NCBI RefSeq assembly: GCF_016458235.1
Contig: NZ_JAEMHK010000010.1
Span: 141,062-205,061, forward strand
Source: Geomonas propionica
Lineage (GTDB): Bacteria > Desulfobacterota > Desulfuromonadia > Geobacterales > Geobacteraceae
DNA length: 64,000 bases
Direction: 5' to 3'
The translations under genes were made by a program, and so were the position numbers. Every line of letters begins with the position of its first letter. Position 1 is the first letter of the stretch. Positions 1 to 10,714 of this stretch are shown here, in pieces. Below the pieces are notes generated by a model that was given only the letters and a program-made list of their open reading frames with translations, had not been told where the DNA came from and searched no databases.

Positions 1-500
1 TTGTCGACATGGAGGGTGGTGCAGATCACGGCGGTCTGGCGGGCACGCTCGTTCTTGGAGAGCTTGTCGCACTTGGTGACCACGATGATGGGGGCGATGG
101 AGTAGGCGCGCAGCCAGGCGAGCATCTGCAGATCGTCCTCGTTGGGGACCCGGCGAATGTCCAGAATCAGCACCACCCCGCGCAGGTTCTTCCTCTTGGC
201 GAGGTAGGTCTCCATCATCGGGCGCCAGTCCTTTTTCACCGCCAGCGGAACCTTGGCGTAACCGTAGCCGGGGAGGTCGACCAGCATGAAGTCGTCGTTC
301 ACCTGGAAGAAGTTGATCAGCTGAGTGCGGCCGGGGGTGGAGCTGGTGCGCACCAGGTTCTTCCGGTTCACCAGCACGTTGACCAATGAAGACTTGCCGA
401 CGTTGGAGCGTCCCGCGAAGGCGATCTCAGGGAGGTTTCCCTCCGGGTAGTGCGCGGGGCGGGTTGCGCTTTTAATGAACTCTGTACTTTTTACAATCAA
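1..500 (-). CDS. engB: Ribosome biogenesis GTPase EngB/YsxC (5' part; C-terminus outside window)
   Basis: This is the N-terminal 166 codons of a small TRAFAC GTPase of the EngB/YihA/YsxC family, which helps assemble the large ribosomal subunit. The minus-strand translation shows the P-loop [10 protein letters not shown], a switch I stretch with TPGRTQ, the DLPGYGYAK box (DxxG) and the base-recognition motif TKCD. The likely start is a TTG at 500, with an AAGG-type ribosome binding site a few bases upstream; no ATG fits in frame. The gene runs off the left edge, so its end and downstream neighbours are unknown. Nothing unusual is seen in the visible part. Confidence 0.93.
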   Translation of the reverse strand, partial: MIVKSTEFIKSATRPAHYPEGNLPEIAFAGRSNVGKSSLVNVLVNRKNLVRTSSTPGRTQLINFFQVNDDFMLVDLPGYGYAKVPLAVKKDWRPMMETYLAKRKNLRGVVLILDIRRVPNEDDLQMLAWLRAYSIAPIIVVTKCDKLSKNERARQTAVICTTLHVD

Positions 501-572
501 TGTGGAACCTTATCCCTTTTTTCCGGGCAGTATAGACCGCGGCGAGGCCCCTTTCAATCATTAAATCCGAGC

Positions 573-600
573 TTGCTTAAAGCGAAGGTTTTGGTATATT
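573..600 (+). promoter_or_regulatory. Candidate sigma-70 promoter for the HDOD gene
   Basis: TTGCTT (573-578) and TATATT (595-600) are separated by 16 bp. They lie about 45 bp upstream of the HDOD start codon, in the divergent gap with engB. Seen by eye only. Confidence 0.5.
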
Positions 601-643
601 TTTGAACCTGATTGAGCCCCCTCACCAACGCAAGGATCTAGGC

Positions 644-1495
644 ATGAATAAAGAACTCGAGACTGCGATCATGACCGCGGCGGACCTGCCCACCATTCCC
701 ATCGTTGCCATCAAGGTTATGGAGTTGATCGAAAGCGAAAACGCGACGGCCGAAGAACTCGCCAAGATCGTCTCCTCTGACCCGGCAGTGGCGGCGAGGG
801 TCCTTAAAATTTCGAACTCCTCCTTTTACGGCTGCCGCAGGCAAATCCAGACCCTTTCCAGCGCCATCGTCATCCTCGGGTTCAGCACCCTAAGAAGCCT
901 CGTGGTGGCCGCATCGGTGAAGCAGGTCTATAAGCCCTACGGTCTCACCGAGAAGATGCTCTGGGAACACTCCTTCGCAGCCGGGCTTGCCGCCAGGGTT
1001 ATCGCCAGGCGTACCCGCGCCGCCAACGAGGAGGAGGCCTTCCTCGCCGGACTGTTCCACGACATCGGCAAGATCATCATGAACACCCTGGATCGCGACA
1101 AGTTCCAGGAGGTGATGCAGCACTGTTACAATGAGGGTATTACCTTCGGGCAGGCGGAGAAGGGTGTCTACCCCTTCACCCATGACGAGGTGGGTGCGTA
1201 CGTAATCAAGAAGTGGAATTTCCCCGAAATATTGACCTCGGCTATCCTGCAGCACCACCAGCTGGACTTCGGTGAGCTGGACGACCCCGCTCTGATCAGA
1301 CTGACCGCGATAACCTCGCTGGCCGACCAGTTCTGCCTCAAGCTCGGCATCGGGGTCAGGGAACCCCTGGAAGACCTGGACATTGCCGCTTCCAAGGCAG
1401 GCCAGTTGTTGAAGATCACGGAAGAGAACGCGGCCGAGATGCTGGAGGCCTTCGACAAGGCCTTCGCTGAGGACAAGGCGATTTTCACCAGCTAG
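644..1495 (+). CDS. HDOD domain signalling protein
   Basis: A 283-aa single-domain HDOD protein. This family is related to HD phosphohydrolases and is usually a signalling or output module without proven catalysis. The start LPTIPIVAIKVMELI, the segment DPAVAARVLKISNSSFYG and the FHDIGK motif near residue 138 are typical of the family. No receiver, GGDEF or EAL domain is attached. The ATG at 644 is preferred over the upstream TTG at 602 because AAGGA stands eight bases before it. The gene is divergent from engB and convergent with the small ORF that ends three bases after its stop. The cellular role cannot be set from sequence; HDOD proteins in Geobacter relatives often act in regulation or motility. 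Confidence 0.88.
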   Translation: MNKELETAIMTAADLPTIPIVAIKVMELIESENATAEELAKIVSSDPAVAARVLKISNSSFYGCRRQIQTLSSAIVILGFSTLRSLVVAASVKQVYKPYGLTEKMLWEHSFAAGLAARVIARRTRAANEEEAFLAGLFHDIGKIIMNTLDRDKFQEVMQHCYNEGITFGQAEKGVYPFTHDEVGAYVIKKWNFPEILTSAILQHHQLDFGELDDPALIRLTAITSLADQFCLKLGIGVREPLEDLDIAASKAGQLLKITEENAAEMLEAFDKAFAEDKAIFTS

Positions 1496-1498
1496 GCG

Positions 1499-1693
1499 CT
1501 AGTCGGAGGCATCCTCGGCTTCAGCTTTTTCAAGCAGTCTCTTCGCTTCGTCGGAGATGCTTACGCTGTCGGCAGGCTCCGTCTTCTGTGCCGGCCTGCC
1601 CCGCCTGCGCTGATGCTCCTGCCCCCCGGCGTCCGGGTCGATCTTCAGCCCCCCAGAAATCCTGTCGACGCTGTAGCTCATGCCTCCTCCCAT
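1499..1693 (-). CDS. Small protein with FlgM-like N-terminal motif
   Basis: A 64-aa acidic, charged ORF converging on the HDOD gene with only three bases between the stop codons. The segment DSVSISDEAKRLL resembles the N-terminal part of the anti-sigma-28 factor FlgM, where a D-x-(I/V)-x-(I/L)-S-x-x-A-K pattern is common. The C-terminal sigma-binding helices of a full FlgM (about 90-100 aa) are absent. Two starts are possible: ATG 1693, with AGGA nine bases upstream, or ATG 1681, where AGGAGG is almost touching the codon; the former is used here. It could equally be an unrelated small protein. The flagellar genes nearby make a link to motility thinkable, but this is inference. Confidence 0.5.
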   Translation of the reverse strand: MGGGMSYSVDRISGGLKIDPDAGGQEHQRRRGRPAQKTEPADSVSISDEAKRLLEKAEAEDASD

Positions 1694-1794
1694 CGCTTAT
1701 GGTCCTGGCGCATTTAACGACCGGCATCTTAGCAGCAAGCCCTCGCTAATGGAAGACAATTAATCGGTTACCGCCCGTCTCCCGGACTTCGGCC

Positions 1795-1823
1795 TTGTCT
1801 AGCCAAGGGGGGTACTGTATACT
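1795..1823 (+). promoter_or_regulatory. Sigma-70 promoter for the kinase-activator-glgP operon
   Basis: TTGTCT (1795-1800) and TATACT (1818-1823) have a 17-bp spacer. The predicted transcription start is about 30 bp before the histidine kinase ATG at 1863. Confidence 0.6.
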
Positions 1824-1862
1824 TGCGAGCTTAGTGAAAACTCATAGATCGGAAAGAACGTC

Positions 1863-3347
1863 ATGAAACTGAACACAAAGCTGGTGATGATCATGCTCAC
1901 CATGCTGGTAGTAGCCACGCTGATCCTCTTCGTTCTGAACCAGTTCAGCCAGAACGATCTGGTGCAGGAGATCCAGGAAAGCTCCACCGTCGTTTCCAAG
2001 GCCATTCAGCTGAGCGTCGAGGACCTGACCTCGGAAGAGGAATCCACCCGTCTCTCGGAGTACCTCAGCCACGCCAAAAACAAGGGCATCAACGAGATCA
2101 ACATCATCAACAACGAGGGGGAGATCATCAACTCCTCCGACCCCGCCCAGGTCGGTAAGAAGCGCGAGATCAAGAAACTGGAGAAGGGGCTCAAGGCGTC
2201 GCGCCGCGGCGGTGGGGGGGGGAGCTCTCTTAAGCCTTACGACCTGGTGGTGCCGGTCATCGTCGGCGACGAGCAGCTGGGTTACGTGCAGATCAACCTC
2301 CTTTTGGACAACATCCGCGACATCCAGCATGCCAACTTCGTCCGGCGCCTCTCCGCGACGGTGCTGGTGTTCATGGGTGGCATGATCCTGATCATCTTCC
2401 TGGCACGGCGCTACACCAACCCGATCCACCGCCTGGCCACCGGGGTCAACAACGTCTCCGCCGGCGACCTGAGCGTCACCTTCGAGGTGGAAAGCGGCGA
2501 CGAGATCGGCGAACTTGCCGAGAATCTCAACGAGATGGTGAAGAAGCTCAAAGAAAAGGAACTGTTGGAGAAAAGGCTCTACGAGGCGGAACACCTCTCC
2601 AAGGTGGGACAACTTGCAGCGGGAATCGCGCACGAGATCCGGAATCCGCTAAACTACATAAGCCTCGCCATCGACCACCTAAAAAGCGAGTTGCTCCCGT
2701 CCTGCCCCGGCAAAGGGGGTGAGCTGGAGGCCATCGCCAACAACATCAAGGAAGAGGTGCGCAAGGCCAACTACATGGTGCTCAACTTCATGAACTACGG
2801 CCGGCCGCTCAAGCTCAAGCTGCAACAGGTGTGCTACGCCGACCTGGTCGACAAGGCGATCCGCATCATGCAGGATAGGCTCACTGAAAGGAGCATGCAG
2901 GTGGTGCGCGAGATCCCGGCGGACCTACCGGCCATGCAGATCGACCCGGAACTGATGCGCAACTGCCTGTGCAACTTCATCAGCAACAGCATGCAGGCCA
3001 TGACCGACGGCGGCACCATCACCCTGGGAGCCGCGGTGGACCCGGAGACCGGGGAATGCCGGTTGAGCTTCAGGGATAGCGGCGTGGGCATCGACGAGCA
3101 GGATCTGGAAAAGGTATTCCAGCCTTACTTCACCACCCGCGAGGCGGGGATCGGGCTGGGGCTGGCCATCACGGAGCGCATCGTCAAGGAGCACGGCGGG
3201 CGCATCTGCGTGGAAAGCCGCAAGGGGGAAGGGACCACCTTCACGGTGATCCTTCCTGCAGGGGCGTTGGCGGTGGCTTCCACCGAAGAAAACGGGCGAC
3301 AGGCGAAGCTCTTGCCGGGCGGCCCGGACGACGCAGCTGGAAACTAA
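1863..3347 (+). CDS. Membrane sensor histidine kinase (NtrB/ZraS-like)
   Basis: A 494-aa sensor kinase. A first membrane segment lies at residues 8-25 and a second around 163-182. They enclose a periplasmic sensor region of about 135 residues that has a glycine-rich patch near 115. A HAMP linker follows. The HisKA box AGIAHEIRNPLNY has its phospho-accepting His near residue 256. The ATPase domain shows an N box (NCLCNFISNSMQAM), DSGVGI and GIGLGLAI. The C-terminal tail of about 30 residues is disordered. The response regulator starts 16 bp downstream, so this is the cognate kinase. The signal is unknown. Confidence 0.9.
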   Translation: MKLNTKLVMIMLTMLVVATLILFVLNQFSQNDLVQEIQESSTVVSKAIQLSVEDLTSEEESTRLSEYLSHAKNKGINEINIINNEGEIINSSDPAQVGKKREIKKLEKGLKASRRGGGGGSSLKPYDLVVPVIVGDEQLGYVQINLLLDNIRDIQHANFVRRLSATVLVFMGGMILIIFLARRYTNPIHRLATGVNNVSAGDLSVTFEVESGDEIGELAENLNEMVKKLKEKELLEKRLYEAEHLSKVGQLAAGIAHEIRNPLNYISLAIDHLKSELLPSCPGKGGELEAIANNIKEEVRKANYMVLNFMNYGRPLKLKLQQVCYADLVDKAIRIMQDRLTERSMQVVREIPADLPAMQIDPELMRNCLCNFISNSMQAMTDGGTITLGAAVDPETGECRLSFRDSGVGIDEQDLEKVFQPYFTTREAGIGLGLAITERIVKEHGGRICVESRKGEGTTFTVILPAGALAVASTEENGRQAKLLPGGPDDAAGN

Positions 3348-3363
3348 GAGACTTGGAGTGGCG

Positions 3364-4731
<1,368 letters not shown>

Positions 4732-4747
4732 GTAGCGAGGAGGCGGC

Positions 4748-7300
4748 ATGAACCTCTTCTCGACGCTGCACCGCTTCACCGTTGTCCCCTCGCTCCCGAA
4801 GGAGCTGTCCGGGCTGCAACGGATCGCATACAACCTCTGGTGGACTTGGGAACCGGAGGCCATTGGACTTTTCAAGCGCCTCGACCCGGAACTTTGGCGG
4901 GCGACGCGCCACAACCCCCTGGAGATGCTGGGCTGCCTGCAGCAGGCCACCTACGACAGCCTCATGATGGACGAGGGGTTCATGTCGCATCTCGCCCAGG
5001 TGGAGGAGAGGCTCGACGAGTACCTCGCCTCGCGCACCTGGTACGAGCGGCACGGCAACCCGCGCGCGCGCATCGCCTACTTCTCGATGGAATTCGGCCT
5101 GCACGAGTCGCTCCCCATCTACTCCGGGGGCCTCGGCATCCTGGCCGGCGACCACCTGAAGTCCGCCAGCGACCTCGGGCTGCCGCTGGTCGGCGTGGGG
5201 CTTTTGTACCGCCAGGGGTACTTCCGGCAGCACCTGAACTTCGAGGGGTGGCAGCAGGAGATCTACCCCGAGAACGACTTCTACAACCTCCCCCTGCACC
5301 TGGAGCGTGACGCCTCCGGGACGCCACTCACCCTGGAGATGGAGTACCCCGGGAGGAGCGTGCGGATCCAGATCTGGCGGGTCCAGGTGGGACGGGTGCG
5401 GCTCTACCTTTTGGACAGCAACCTGGAGGAGAACACCCCGGTCGACCGCGAGATCACCACGAGGCTCTACGGCGGCGACCAGGAGATGCGCATCAGGCAG
5501 GAGATTCTCCTGGGGATCGGCGGCATCCGCGCCCTGCGCCTTCTGGGGATCGAGCCCAACGTCTGCCACATGAACGAGGGGCACGCCGCCTTCCTCGCCT
5601 TGGAGCGGATCCGCATCCTCATGGAGCAGCGCTCGCTCAACTTCTGCGAGGCCACCGAGGCGGTCCGGGGCGGCAACGTCTTCACCACCCACACCCCGGT
5701 CGAGGCGGGCATCGACCATTTCCCCGGCGAGCTCATGGAGCGCTACTTGGGGTACTACTACCGCCACCTGGGGCTCACCCGCGAGCAGTTCCTCACCCTG
5801 GGGATGCAGAACCACGGCCGCAGCAACGAGAACTTCTGCATGGCGGTCCTGGCCATGAAGCTCTCGCTGCACTCAAACGGCGTCAGCGAGTTGCACGGCA
5901 TGGTGTCGCGCCGCATGTGGGCCGACGTCTGGCCCGACCTTCCCGAAGAACAACTTCCCCTCACCTACGTCACCAACGGCGTGCACCAGAAGAGCTGGCT
6001 CTCCGAGGAGATGAGCAACCTCCTGATCCGCTACCTCGGCACGCGCTGGCTGGAACAAAGCGACGACGCGCTCTGGCGCAAGGTCTCCCGTATCCCGGAC
6101 GCGGAGCTGTGGCGTACCCACCGCCGCGGCACCGAGCGCCTGGTGGACTACGCCCGCACCAGTCTCAGGGCGCAGTTGCAGAAACTCGACGCCGGGACCA
6201 AGGAGATCGACCGCGCCGGCGACGTGCTCGACCCGGAGATCCTCACCATCGGCTTCGCACGCCGTTTCGCCACCTACAAGCGCGGCACGCTCCTGTTGCA
6301 CGACAAGGAGCGGCTGGAGCGGATACTGAACCACCCGGAGCGGCCGGTGCAGATCGTCTTCGCCGGCAAGGCCCACCCAGCCGACCACCAGGGCAAGGAA
6401 CTGATCCGGCAGATCGTGCAGCTCGCGCAGCAGGAGAAATTCCGGCGCCGTATCGTGTTCCTGGAGGACTACGACATCTCGGTGGCGCGGCGCCTGGTGC
6501 AGGGGGTGGACGTCTGGCTGAACACGCCGCTCAGACCCCAGGAGGCCAGCGGCACCAGCGGCATGAAGGTCGCCTTCAACGGCGGGCTGAACATGAGCAT
6601 CCTGGACGGCTGGTGGTGCGAGGGGTACCGCGGCAACAACGGCTGGGCCATCGGCAGGGGTGAGGTGTACGACGACTTGGCCTACCAGAACGAGGTGGAA
6701 AGCCGGGCCATCTACGATCTCCTGGAGAAGGAGATCGTGCCGCTGTTCTACAACCGCGGCAGCGACGGCGTGCCGCGGGGGTGGACCGCCTTCATGAAGG
6801 CCTCGATGCAGACCCTTTGCCCCGTCTTTTCCACCGACCGCATGGTGCAGGAGTACGCCCGGCGCTGCTACCTCCCCGCCTTCGAGAACTGGGAGCGGCT
6901 GAACCGGGACGACCTGAGGCTCGCGGTCGAATTGGCGCGCTGGAAGGAGCGGCTGCACGGCGTGTGGGGGGGGCTCTCCATCGTGGCGGTCCAGGCCGGA
7001 TGCGAGAGCGAGGTGACGGTAGGGCAGAGGGTTCCCATCTCGGTGCAAATCACGCCGGGAGACGTGCCGCTCTCCGAGATCTCGGTGGAGGTTTACTTCG
7101 GGGTGCTGGATTCGCGCGGTTCCATCATGGGGGGAGAGGTGGTGCCGCTCGACCCCGCCACGGACCCGGACAAGGTGGGCCACTTCGGCGGCGAGCTGGA
7201 ATGCCGCTTCTGCGGCCGGCATGGCTTCCTGCTGCGGGTCATGCCGCGGCACCCGGAGGTGGGCACCGTGTACGACCCGGGGCTGATCCTTTGGGGATGA
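4748..7300 (+). CDS. glgP: Alpha-glucan (glycogen/maltodextrin) phosphorylase, GT35
   Basis: An 850-aa phosphorylase that releases glucose-1-phosphate from glycogen or maltodextrin. The N-terminal ~110 residues ([19 protein letters not shown]) are the DUF3417-type extension found in the Thermotoga-like branch. The family signatures [19 protein letters not shown] and NEGHAAF are present. The pyridoxal-phosphate site is EASGTSGMK with the cofactor Lys near residue 607. The start has GAGGAGG upstream and lies 16 bp after the response regulator stop, so the three genes are probably cotranscribed. Storage-glucan use under a sigma-54 two-component operon is unusual. An intrinsic terminator follows at 7336. 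Confidence 0.93.
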   Translation: MNLFSTLHRFTVVPSLPKELSGLQRIAYNLWWTWEPEAIGLFKRLDPELWRATRHNPLEMLGCLQQATYDSLMMDEGFMSHLAQVEERLDEYLASRTWYERHGNPRARIAYFSMEFGLHESLPIYSGGLGILAGDHLKSASDLGLPLVGVGLLYRQGYFRQHLNFEGWQQEIYPENDFYNLPLHLERDASGTPLTLEMEYPGRSVRIQIWRVQVGRVRLYLLDSNLEENTPVDREITTRLYGGDQEMRIRQEILLGIGGIRALRLLGIEPNVCHMNEGHAAFLALERIRILMEQRSLNFCEATEAVRGGNVFTTHTPVEAGIDHFPGELMERYLGYYYRHLGLTREQFLTLGMQNHGRSNENFCMAVLAMKLSLHSNGVSELHGMVSRRMWADVWPDLPEEQLPLTYVTNGVHQKSWLSEEMSNLLIRYLGTRWLEQSDDALWRKVSRIPDAELWRTHRRGTERLVDYARTSLRAQLQKLDAGTKEIDRAGDVLDPEILTIGFARRFATYKRGTLLLHDKERLERILNHPERPVQIVFAGKAHPADHQGKELIRQIVQLAQQEKFRRRIVFLEDYDISVARRLVQGVDVWLNTPLRPQEASGTSGMKVAFNGGLNMSILDGWWCEGYRGNNGWAIGRGEVYDDLAYQNEVESRAIYDLLEKEIVPLFYNRGSDGVPRGWTAFMKASMQTLCPVFSTDRMVQEYARRCYLPAFENWERLNRDDLRLAVELARWKERLHGVWGGLSIVAVQAGCESEVTVGQRVPISVQITPGDVPLSEISVEVYFGVLDSRGSIMGGEVVPLDPATDPDKVGHFGGELECRFCGRHGFLLRVMPRHPEVGTVYDPGLILWG

Positions 7301-7335
7301 GCCGGTAAGATTTATTGCGTAGAGTGGCTGATAAG

Positions 7336-7364
7336 GAGGTGGGGCGAGAGCCTCACCTCTTTTT
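7336..7364 (+). terminator. Intrinsic terminator of glgP, overlapping the flhB 3' end
   Basis: The arms GAGGTGGGGC (7336-7345) and GCCTCACCTC (7350-7359) form a 10-bp stem with one G-T pair and a GAGA loop, followed by five T residues. It is oriented for the plus strand. The stop codon of the convergent flhB (7353-7355) lies inside the right arm. Confidence 0.8.
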
Positions 7365-8411
7365 CAGGCTGTACACGTAGGCGAGGATCTCGGCGACGGC
7401 TGCAAAAAGCCCTTCCGGGATCTCGTATCCCTCCTCCACCTGGGCGTAGAGCTCGCGGGCCAGGAAACGGTTCTCCACCAGGGTCACGTTGTTTTCCCGC
7501 GCAACGATCTTCATCTGCAGCGCCATCTGGTCCACCCCCTTGAAGAGCACCACCGGGGCCGACATCTTGAAGCGGTCGTACTTGAGCGCCACCGCGTAGT
7601 GGGTCGGGTTGGTGACCACCACGTCCGCGGTCGGGATGATCTGGCGCATGCGCCGGCGCGCCATCTGGAAGGCCTTCTGGCGCTGCTTCCCCTTGATGGC
7701 GGGATCGCCCTCGGTATTCTTGTGCTCGTCCTTCACCTCCTGCTTGGTCATCTTCAGGTTGTCGATGAAGCGCCACTTGACGAAGGCCAGGTCGAGCACC
7801 GCGAGGATGATCAGCACCCCGCAGGTGTGCAGCACGATCTTGAAGGCGATATGGCCGATGAACTGCAGGATTCCCTGCAGGTCTTGATCGACCAGGAAGA
7901 TGATCCCCTCCATCTCCTCGGCCAGGATCTTGTAGGCCATGTACCCCACGATCCCCATCTTGATGAAGGACTTGGCGACCTCGAACAGGGAGTCCTTGTT
8001 GAAGAGCCTCCCCACCCCCTGCACCGGGTTCAGGCGCCCCAGGTCGAACTTGAGCTTCTCGGAGCTCAGGTTGATCCCCCCCTGGCTGATCTCCACCCCG
8101 AGCCCCGCGATCACGCAGGCCAGCATGAACGGCGTTAGCATGATGGCCAGGTTGGCGAACTCCTTGATCATCAGGTGGTGCACGCCCGCCGGGGTGATCT
8201 CCATGGTGGCCAGCCCGCCGAAGATGTCCTTCATGGTCCCCTGCAGGGTGGTCAACATGATCCCCGAACTGGCGTAGAGCGCCACCATCGCAGCAATCAG
8301 GGTGACCGCCGAGGTCATCTCGCGGCTGCGCGCTACGTTCCCCTTGCTCTTGGCATCGGTGATCTTCTTACTGGTAGGTTGTTCTGTTTTGGAATGTTTG
8401 TCGTCTGACAT
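7353..8411 (-). CDS. flhB: Flagellar export apparatus protein FlhB
   Basis: A 352-aa export-gate protein that controls substrate switching of the flagellar type III secretion system. The N-terminus (EQPTSKKITDAKSKGNVARS) is typical. Four hydrophobic segments lie at about residues 35-55, 85-110, 145-165 and 185-210. The autocleavage motif NPTH occurs in VVTNPTHYAVALKYD. It is the last gene of the minus-strand flagellar run: flhA, flhF and flhG, which often follow flhB, are absent and the convergent glgP lies next to it. fliR is ten bases upstream. Confidence 0.95.
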   Translation of the reverse strand: MSDDKHSKTEQPTSKKITDAKSKGNVARSREMTSAVTLIAAMVALYASSGIMLTTLQGTMKDIFGGLATMEITPAGVHHLMIKEFANLAIMLTPFMLACVIAGLGVEISQGGINLSSEKLKFDLGRLNPVQGVGRLFNKDSLFEVAKSFIKMGIVGYMAYKILAEEMEGIIFLVDQDLQGILQFIGHIAFKIVLHTCGVLIILAVLDLAFVKWRFIDNLKMTKQEVKDEHKNTEGDPAIKGKQRQKAFQMARRRMRQIIPTADVVVTNPTHYAVALKYDRFKMSAPVVLFKGVDQMALQMKIVARENNVTLVENRFLARELYAQVEEGYEIPEGLFAAVAEILAYVYSLKKR

Positions 8412-8420
8412 GGCCGCCCC

Positions 8421-9206
8421 CTAGGCGAGCAGCTTGAACAGGGTGTGCATCTGCTGCACGAGACCGCCGAAGCTGACGTTGAGCACGCGCAGGAACACCG
8501 GCAGCGAGATCCCCAGGATCAGGAAGCCGATGCCGATGTTGAGCGGCATGCTGACCATGAAGACGTTCATGGCCGGGAAGCTGCGCGCCACGATGCCGAG
8601 CGCCACGGTGGTGGCCAGAAGCGCCACCGAGACCGGTGCCGCCAGCTTGAGGGCGATGACGAAGATGCCGGTGCTGGCCTGGATCATGAACTTCAACAGG
8701 CCGCCGCTCACGTGCCAGGCCCCCAGGGGGATCACCTGATAGCTCTCCACGATCCCCTTGATGAAGAAATGGTGCACGTCGAGCGCGAGGAAGATCAGGG
8801 TGGCCAGTGCCCCCTCGAAGATGGCGATGGTGGGGACGTTGTTCTGGGTGGTCGGGTCGAACTGGGCGGCGATGGAGATCCCCATCTGGGTCCCCACCAG
8901 CTGTCCGCCGAATTCCACCGCGGCGAAGACGAACTGCGAGATCGCCCCGAGGGTCAGTCCGATCAGCGTTTCGCGCAGCACCAGGATCATCAAGGAGAGG
9001 GAATCGGTATCGACGGGGACGGCCTGCAACCGGATGATGGGGAAGATGACCAGGGTCATGGCGAAGATGAGCGCCACCTTGATGCGGTTGGGGACCAGGC
9101 GGGCGCCGAACATCGGGATCGCCATGAAGAGAGCCGCGACCCGGGCCAGGACCAGGGCGAAGGGGATCAGGTCGGCCAGGGCCTTGAGCGGGAGGGCGTC
9201 GAACAC
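8421..9206 (-). CDS. fliR: Flagellar export apparatus protein FliR
   Basis: A 261-aa, very hydrophobic inner-membrane component of the export gate, assembling with FliP and FliQ. The start of the protein (LIPFALVLARVAALFMAIPMFG) and several transmembrane segments fit FliR, as does the length. It begins with GTG at 9206, one base inside the TAG stop of fliQ (TAGTG), which implies translational coupling. flhB follows after ten bases. Confidence 0.95.
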   Translation of the reverse strand: MFDALPLKALADLIPFALVLARVAALFMAIPMFGARLVPNRIKVALIFAMTLVIFPIIRLQAVPVDTDSLSLMILVLRETLIGLTLGAISQFVFAAVEFGGQLVGTQMGISIAAQFDPTTQNNVPTIAIFEGALATLIFLALDVHHFFIKGIVESYQVIPLGAWHVSGGLLKFMIQASTGIFVIALKLAAPVSVALLATTVALGIVARSFPAMNVFMVSMPLNIGIGFLILGISLPVFLRVLNVSFGGLVQQMHTLFKLLA

Positions 9207-9475
9207 TAGTGCCTCATGTTGGCGATCATGCCGTAGATCTCGCGGGTGAAGTCGCTCATGTACATCATCATCCAGGGGAAGAAGACGACCATGGCCACCA
9301 TGACCGCGATGATCTTGGGTGCGAAGGCGAGGGTCGCCTCGTTGATCGAGGTCACCGCCTGGAAGATGCTGATGAGCAGGCCCACCACCAGGGCGGTGAT
9401 CAGTAGCGGCGCCGAGAGGAGGATCACCGCCTCGAAGCTTCTCCTGCCCAGTTGAACTACCATTTCCGGGGTCAT
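9206..9475 (-). CDS. fliQ: Flagellar export apparatus protein FliQ
   Basis: An 89-aa protein with two transmembrane helices (about residues 17-40 and 50-72), the standard FliQ architecture. The motif SIFQAVTSINEATLAFAPKI is a strong family match. AGGAG stands five bases before the ATG. It sits between fliP and fliR, as in most flagellar operons, and forms the export gate with them. Confidence 0.95.
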   Translation of the reverse strand: MTPEMVVQLGRRSFEAVILLSAPLLITALVVGLLISIFQAVTSINEATLAFAPKIIAVMVAMVVFFPWMMMYMSDFTREIYGMIANMRH

Positions 9476-9488
9476 ACTAACTCCTGTC

Positions 9489-10247
9489 TTATCCGAAGCT
9501 CTTCACCAGCGATCCGATGACGAGCCCCCAGCCGTCCACCAGCACGAACAGCAGTATCTTGAAGGGGAGCGAGATCATCACCGGCGGCAGCATCATCATA
9601 CCCATGGACATGAGCACCGAGGCGACCACCATGTCCAGCACCAGGAACGGGATGAAGATCAAGAAGCCGATCTGGAACGCGGTCTTCAACTCGCTCACCA
9701 TGTACGCCGGGATCAGCGTCATGGTCGGGATGTCGTCGGCGTTGCGCGGCCTGGGAAGCTTGGAGAGGCTGATGAAGAGGGCCAGGTCCTTCTCGCGCAC
9801 CTGCGAGAGCATGAACTTTCTTAACGGCGCCACGCCGCGCTTGAGCGCCTCCTCCTGGGTGATGGTCTGCGCCTTGTACGGCTGCAGCGCCTGGGTGTTC
9901 ACCTGCTGCCAGACCGGCGTCATGATGAAGAAGGTGAGAAACAGCGACAGCCCCACCACGATCTGGTTCGAGGGGGCCTGCTGGGTCCCCAGCGCCGACC
10001 GGAGAAAGGAAAGCACCACGACGATACGGGTGAAGGAGGTGGTCATCATCAAGAGGCTCGGCGCCAGCGAGATGATGGTCATCACGAAGAAGATCTGCAG
10101 CACCACGGAGACGTCGGCGGGTTTGCTGACCTTGCCGACTCCCAGGCTCACCGTAGGGAGGGAGAGCGGTTCCGCGCCTGCGGTCGCCGCCAGTATCAGG
10201 GATAGAGCCACCAGGAGCAGCGCCCCCAGCATCTTTTTATGTTTCAC
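9489..10247 (-). CDS. fliP: Flagellar export apparatus protein FliP
   Basis: A 252-aa protein with a cleavable signal peptide (residues 1-25, ending near ATAGA) followed by the conserved FliP core: TSFTRIVVVLSFLRSALGTQ, a cytoplasmic or periplasmic middle loop, and two C-terminal transmembrane segments around VLDMVVASVLMSMGM. It starts with GTG at 10247, overlapping the fliO stop as GTGA. The length is normal for the family. Confidence 0.96.
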   Translation of the reverse strand: MKHKKMLGALLLVALSLILAATAGAEPLSLPTVSLGVGKVSKPADVSVVLQIFFVMTIISLAPSLLMMTTSFTRIVVVLSFLRSALGTQQAPSNQIVVGLSLFLTFFIMTPVWQQVNTQALQPYKAQTITQEEALKRGVAPLRKFMLSQVREKDLALFISLSKLPRPRNADDIPTMTLIPAYMVSELKTAFQIGFLIFIPFLVLDMVVASVLMSMGMMMLPPVMISLPFKILLFVLVDGWGLVIGSLVKSFG

Positions 10248-10714
10248 GCAAACCCACCGCTTTTGCCGAGTTGCCCAAGCGGCGCCTCCTTACGGGGGAG
10301 TCCGCCGGCCAGGGCCTCCAGCTTCTTCCTGAGCTGGCCCGGGATCAGCGCCGCGGCGCTTCTATCCTCGACCACCTCGATCTCTTCCAGCATCTCCACC
10401 TGCTTGATCAGGCTCACCCCTTCGCCGCTGTTGGATAGGAGCAGATACTCGCCCCCCACCTCGACCAGCATCAGCGACTTCTTGGGGGCCAGGTGCTTGG
10501 TCTCTACCACCCGGATGTACCCCGCCGATTTCCCCTGCGGCATCTTCATGAGCTTGCCGGCCAGGTAGTAGAGCACCAGGATGATGCCGATCACCAGGAT
10601 CAGCGATCCGACCATCTGCGCCAGGCTCCCCAACAGGTCGGGGCCGCCGCTGTCGGCATGCGCCGCCGCTGGAAGGAGCAACGTCGCCGTTGTCACCGCC
10701 GCGAGCTTTCTCAT
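10244..10714 (-). CDS. fliO: Flagellar biosynthesis protein FliO
   Basis: A 156-aa membrane protein that helps FliP assembly. It has a signal-like N-terminus (TATLLLPAAAHA), one strong transmembrane segment (about residues 34-51) and a cytoplasmic domain with the FliO/FliZ pattern RVVETKHLAPKKSLMLVEVGG. It starts in an ATGA overlap with fliN and ends in a GTGA overlap with fliP. Family identity rests on position and this motif, since FliO is poorly conserved. Confidence 0.88.
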   Translation of the reverse strand: MRKLAAVTTATLLLPAAAHADSGGPDLLGSLAQMVGSLILVIGIILVLYYLAGKLMKMPQGKSAGYIRVVETKHLAPKKSLMLVEVGGEYLLLSNSGEGVSLIKQVEMLEEIEVVEDRSAAALIPGQLRKKLEALAGGLPRKEAPLGQLGKSGGFA

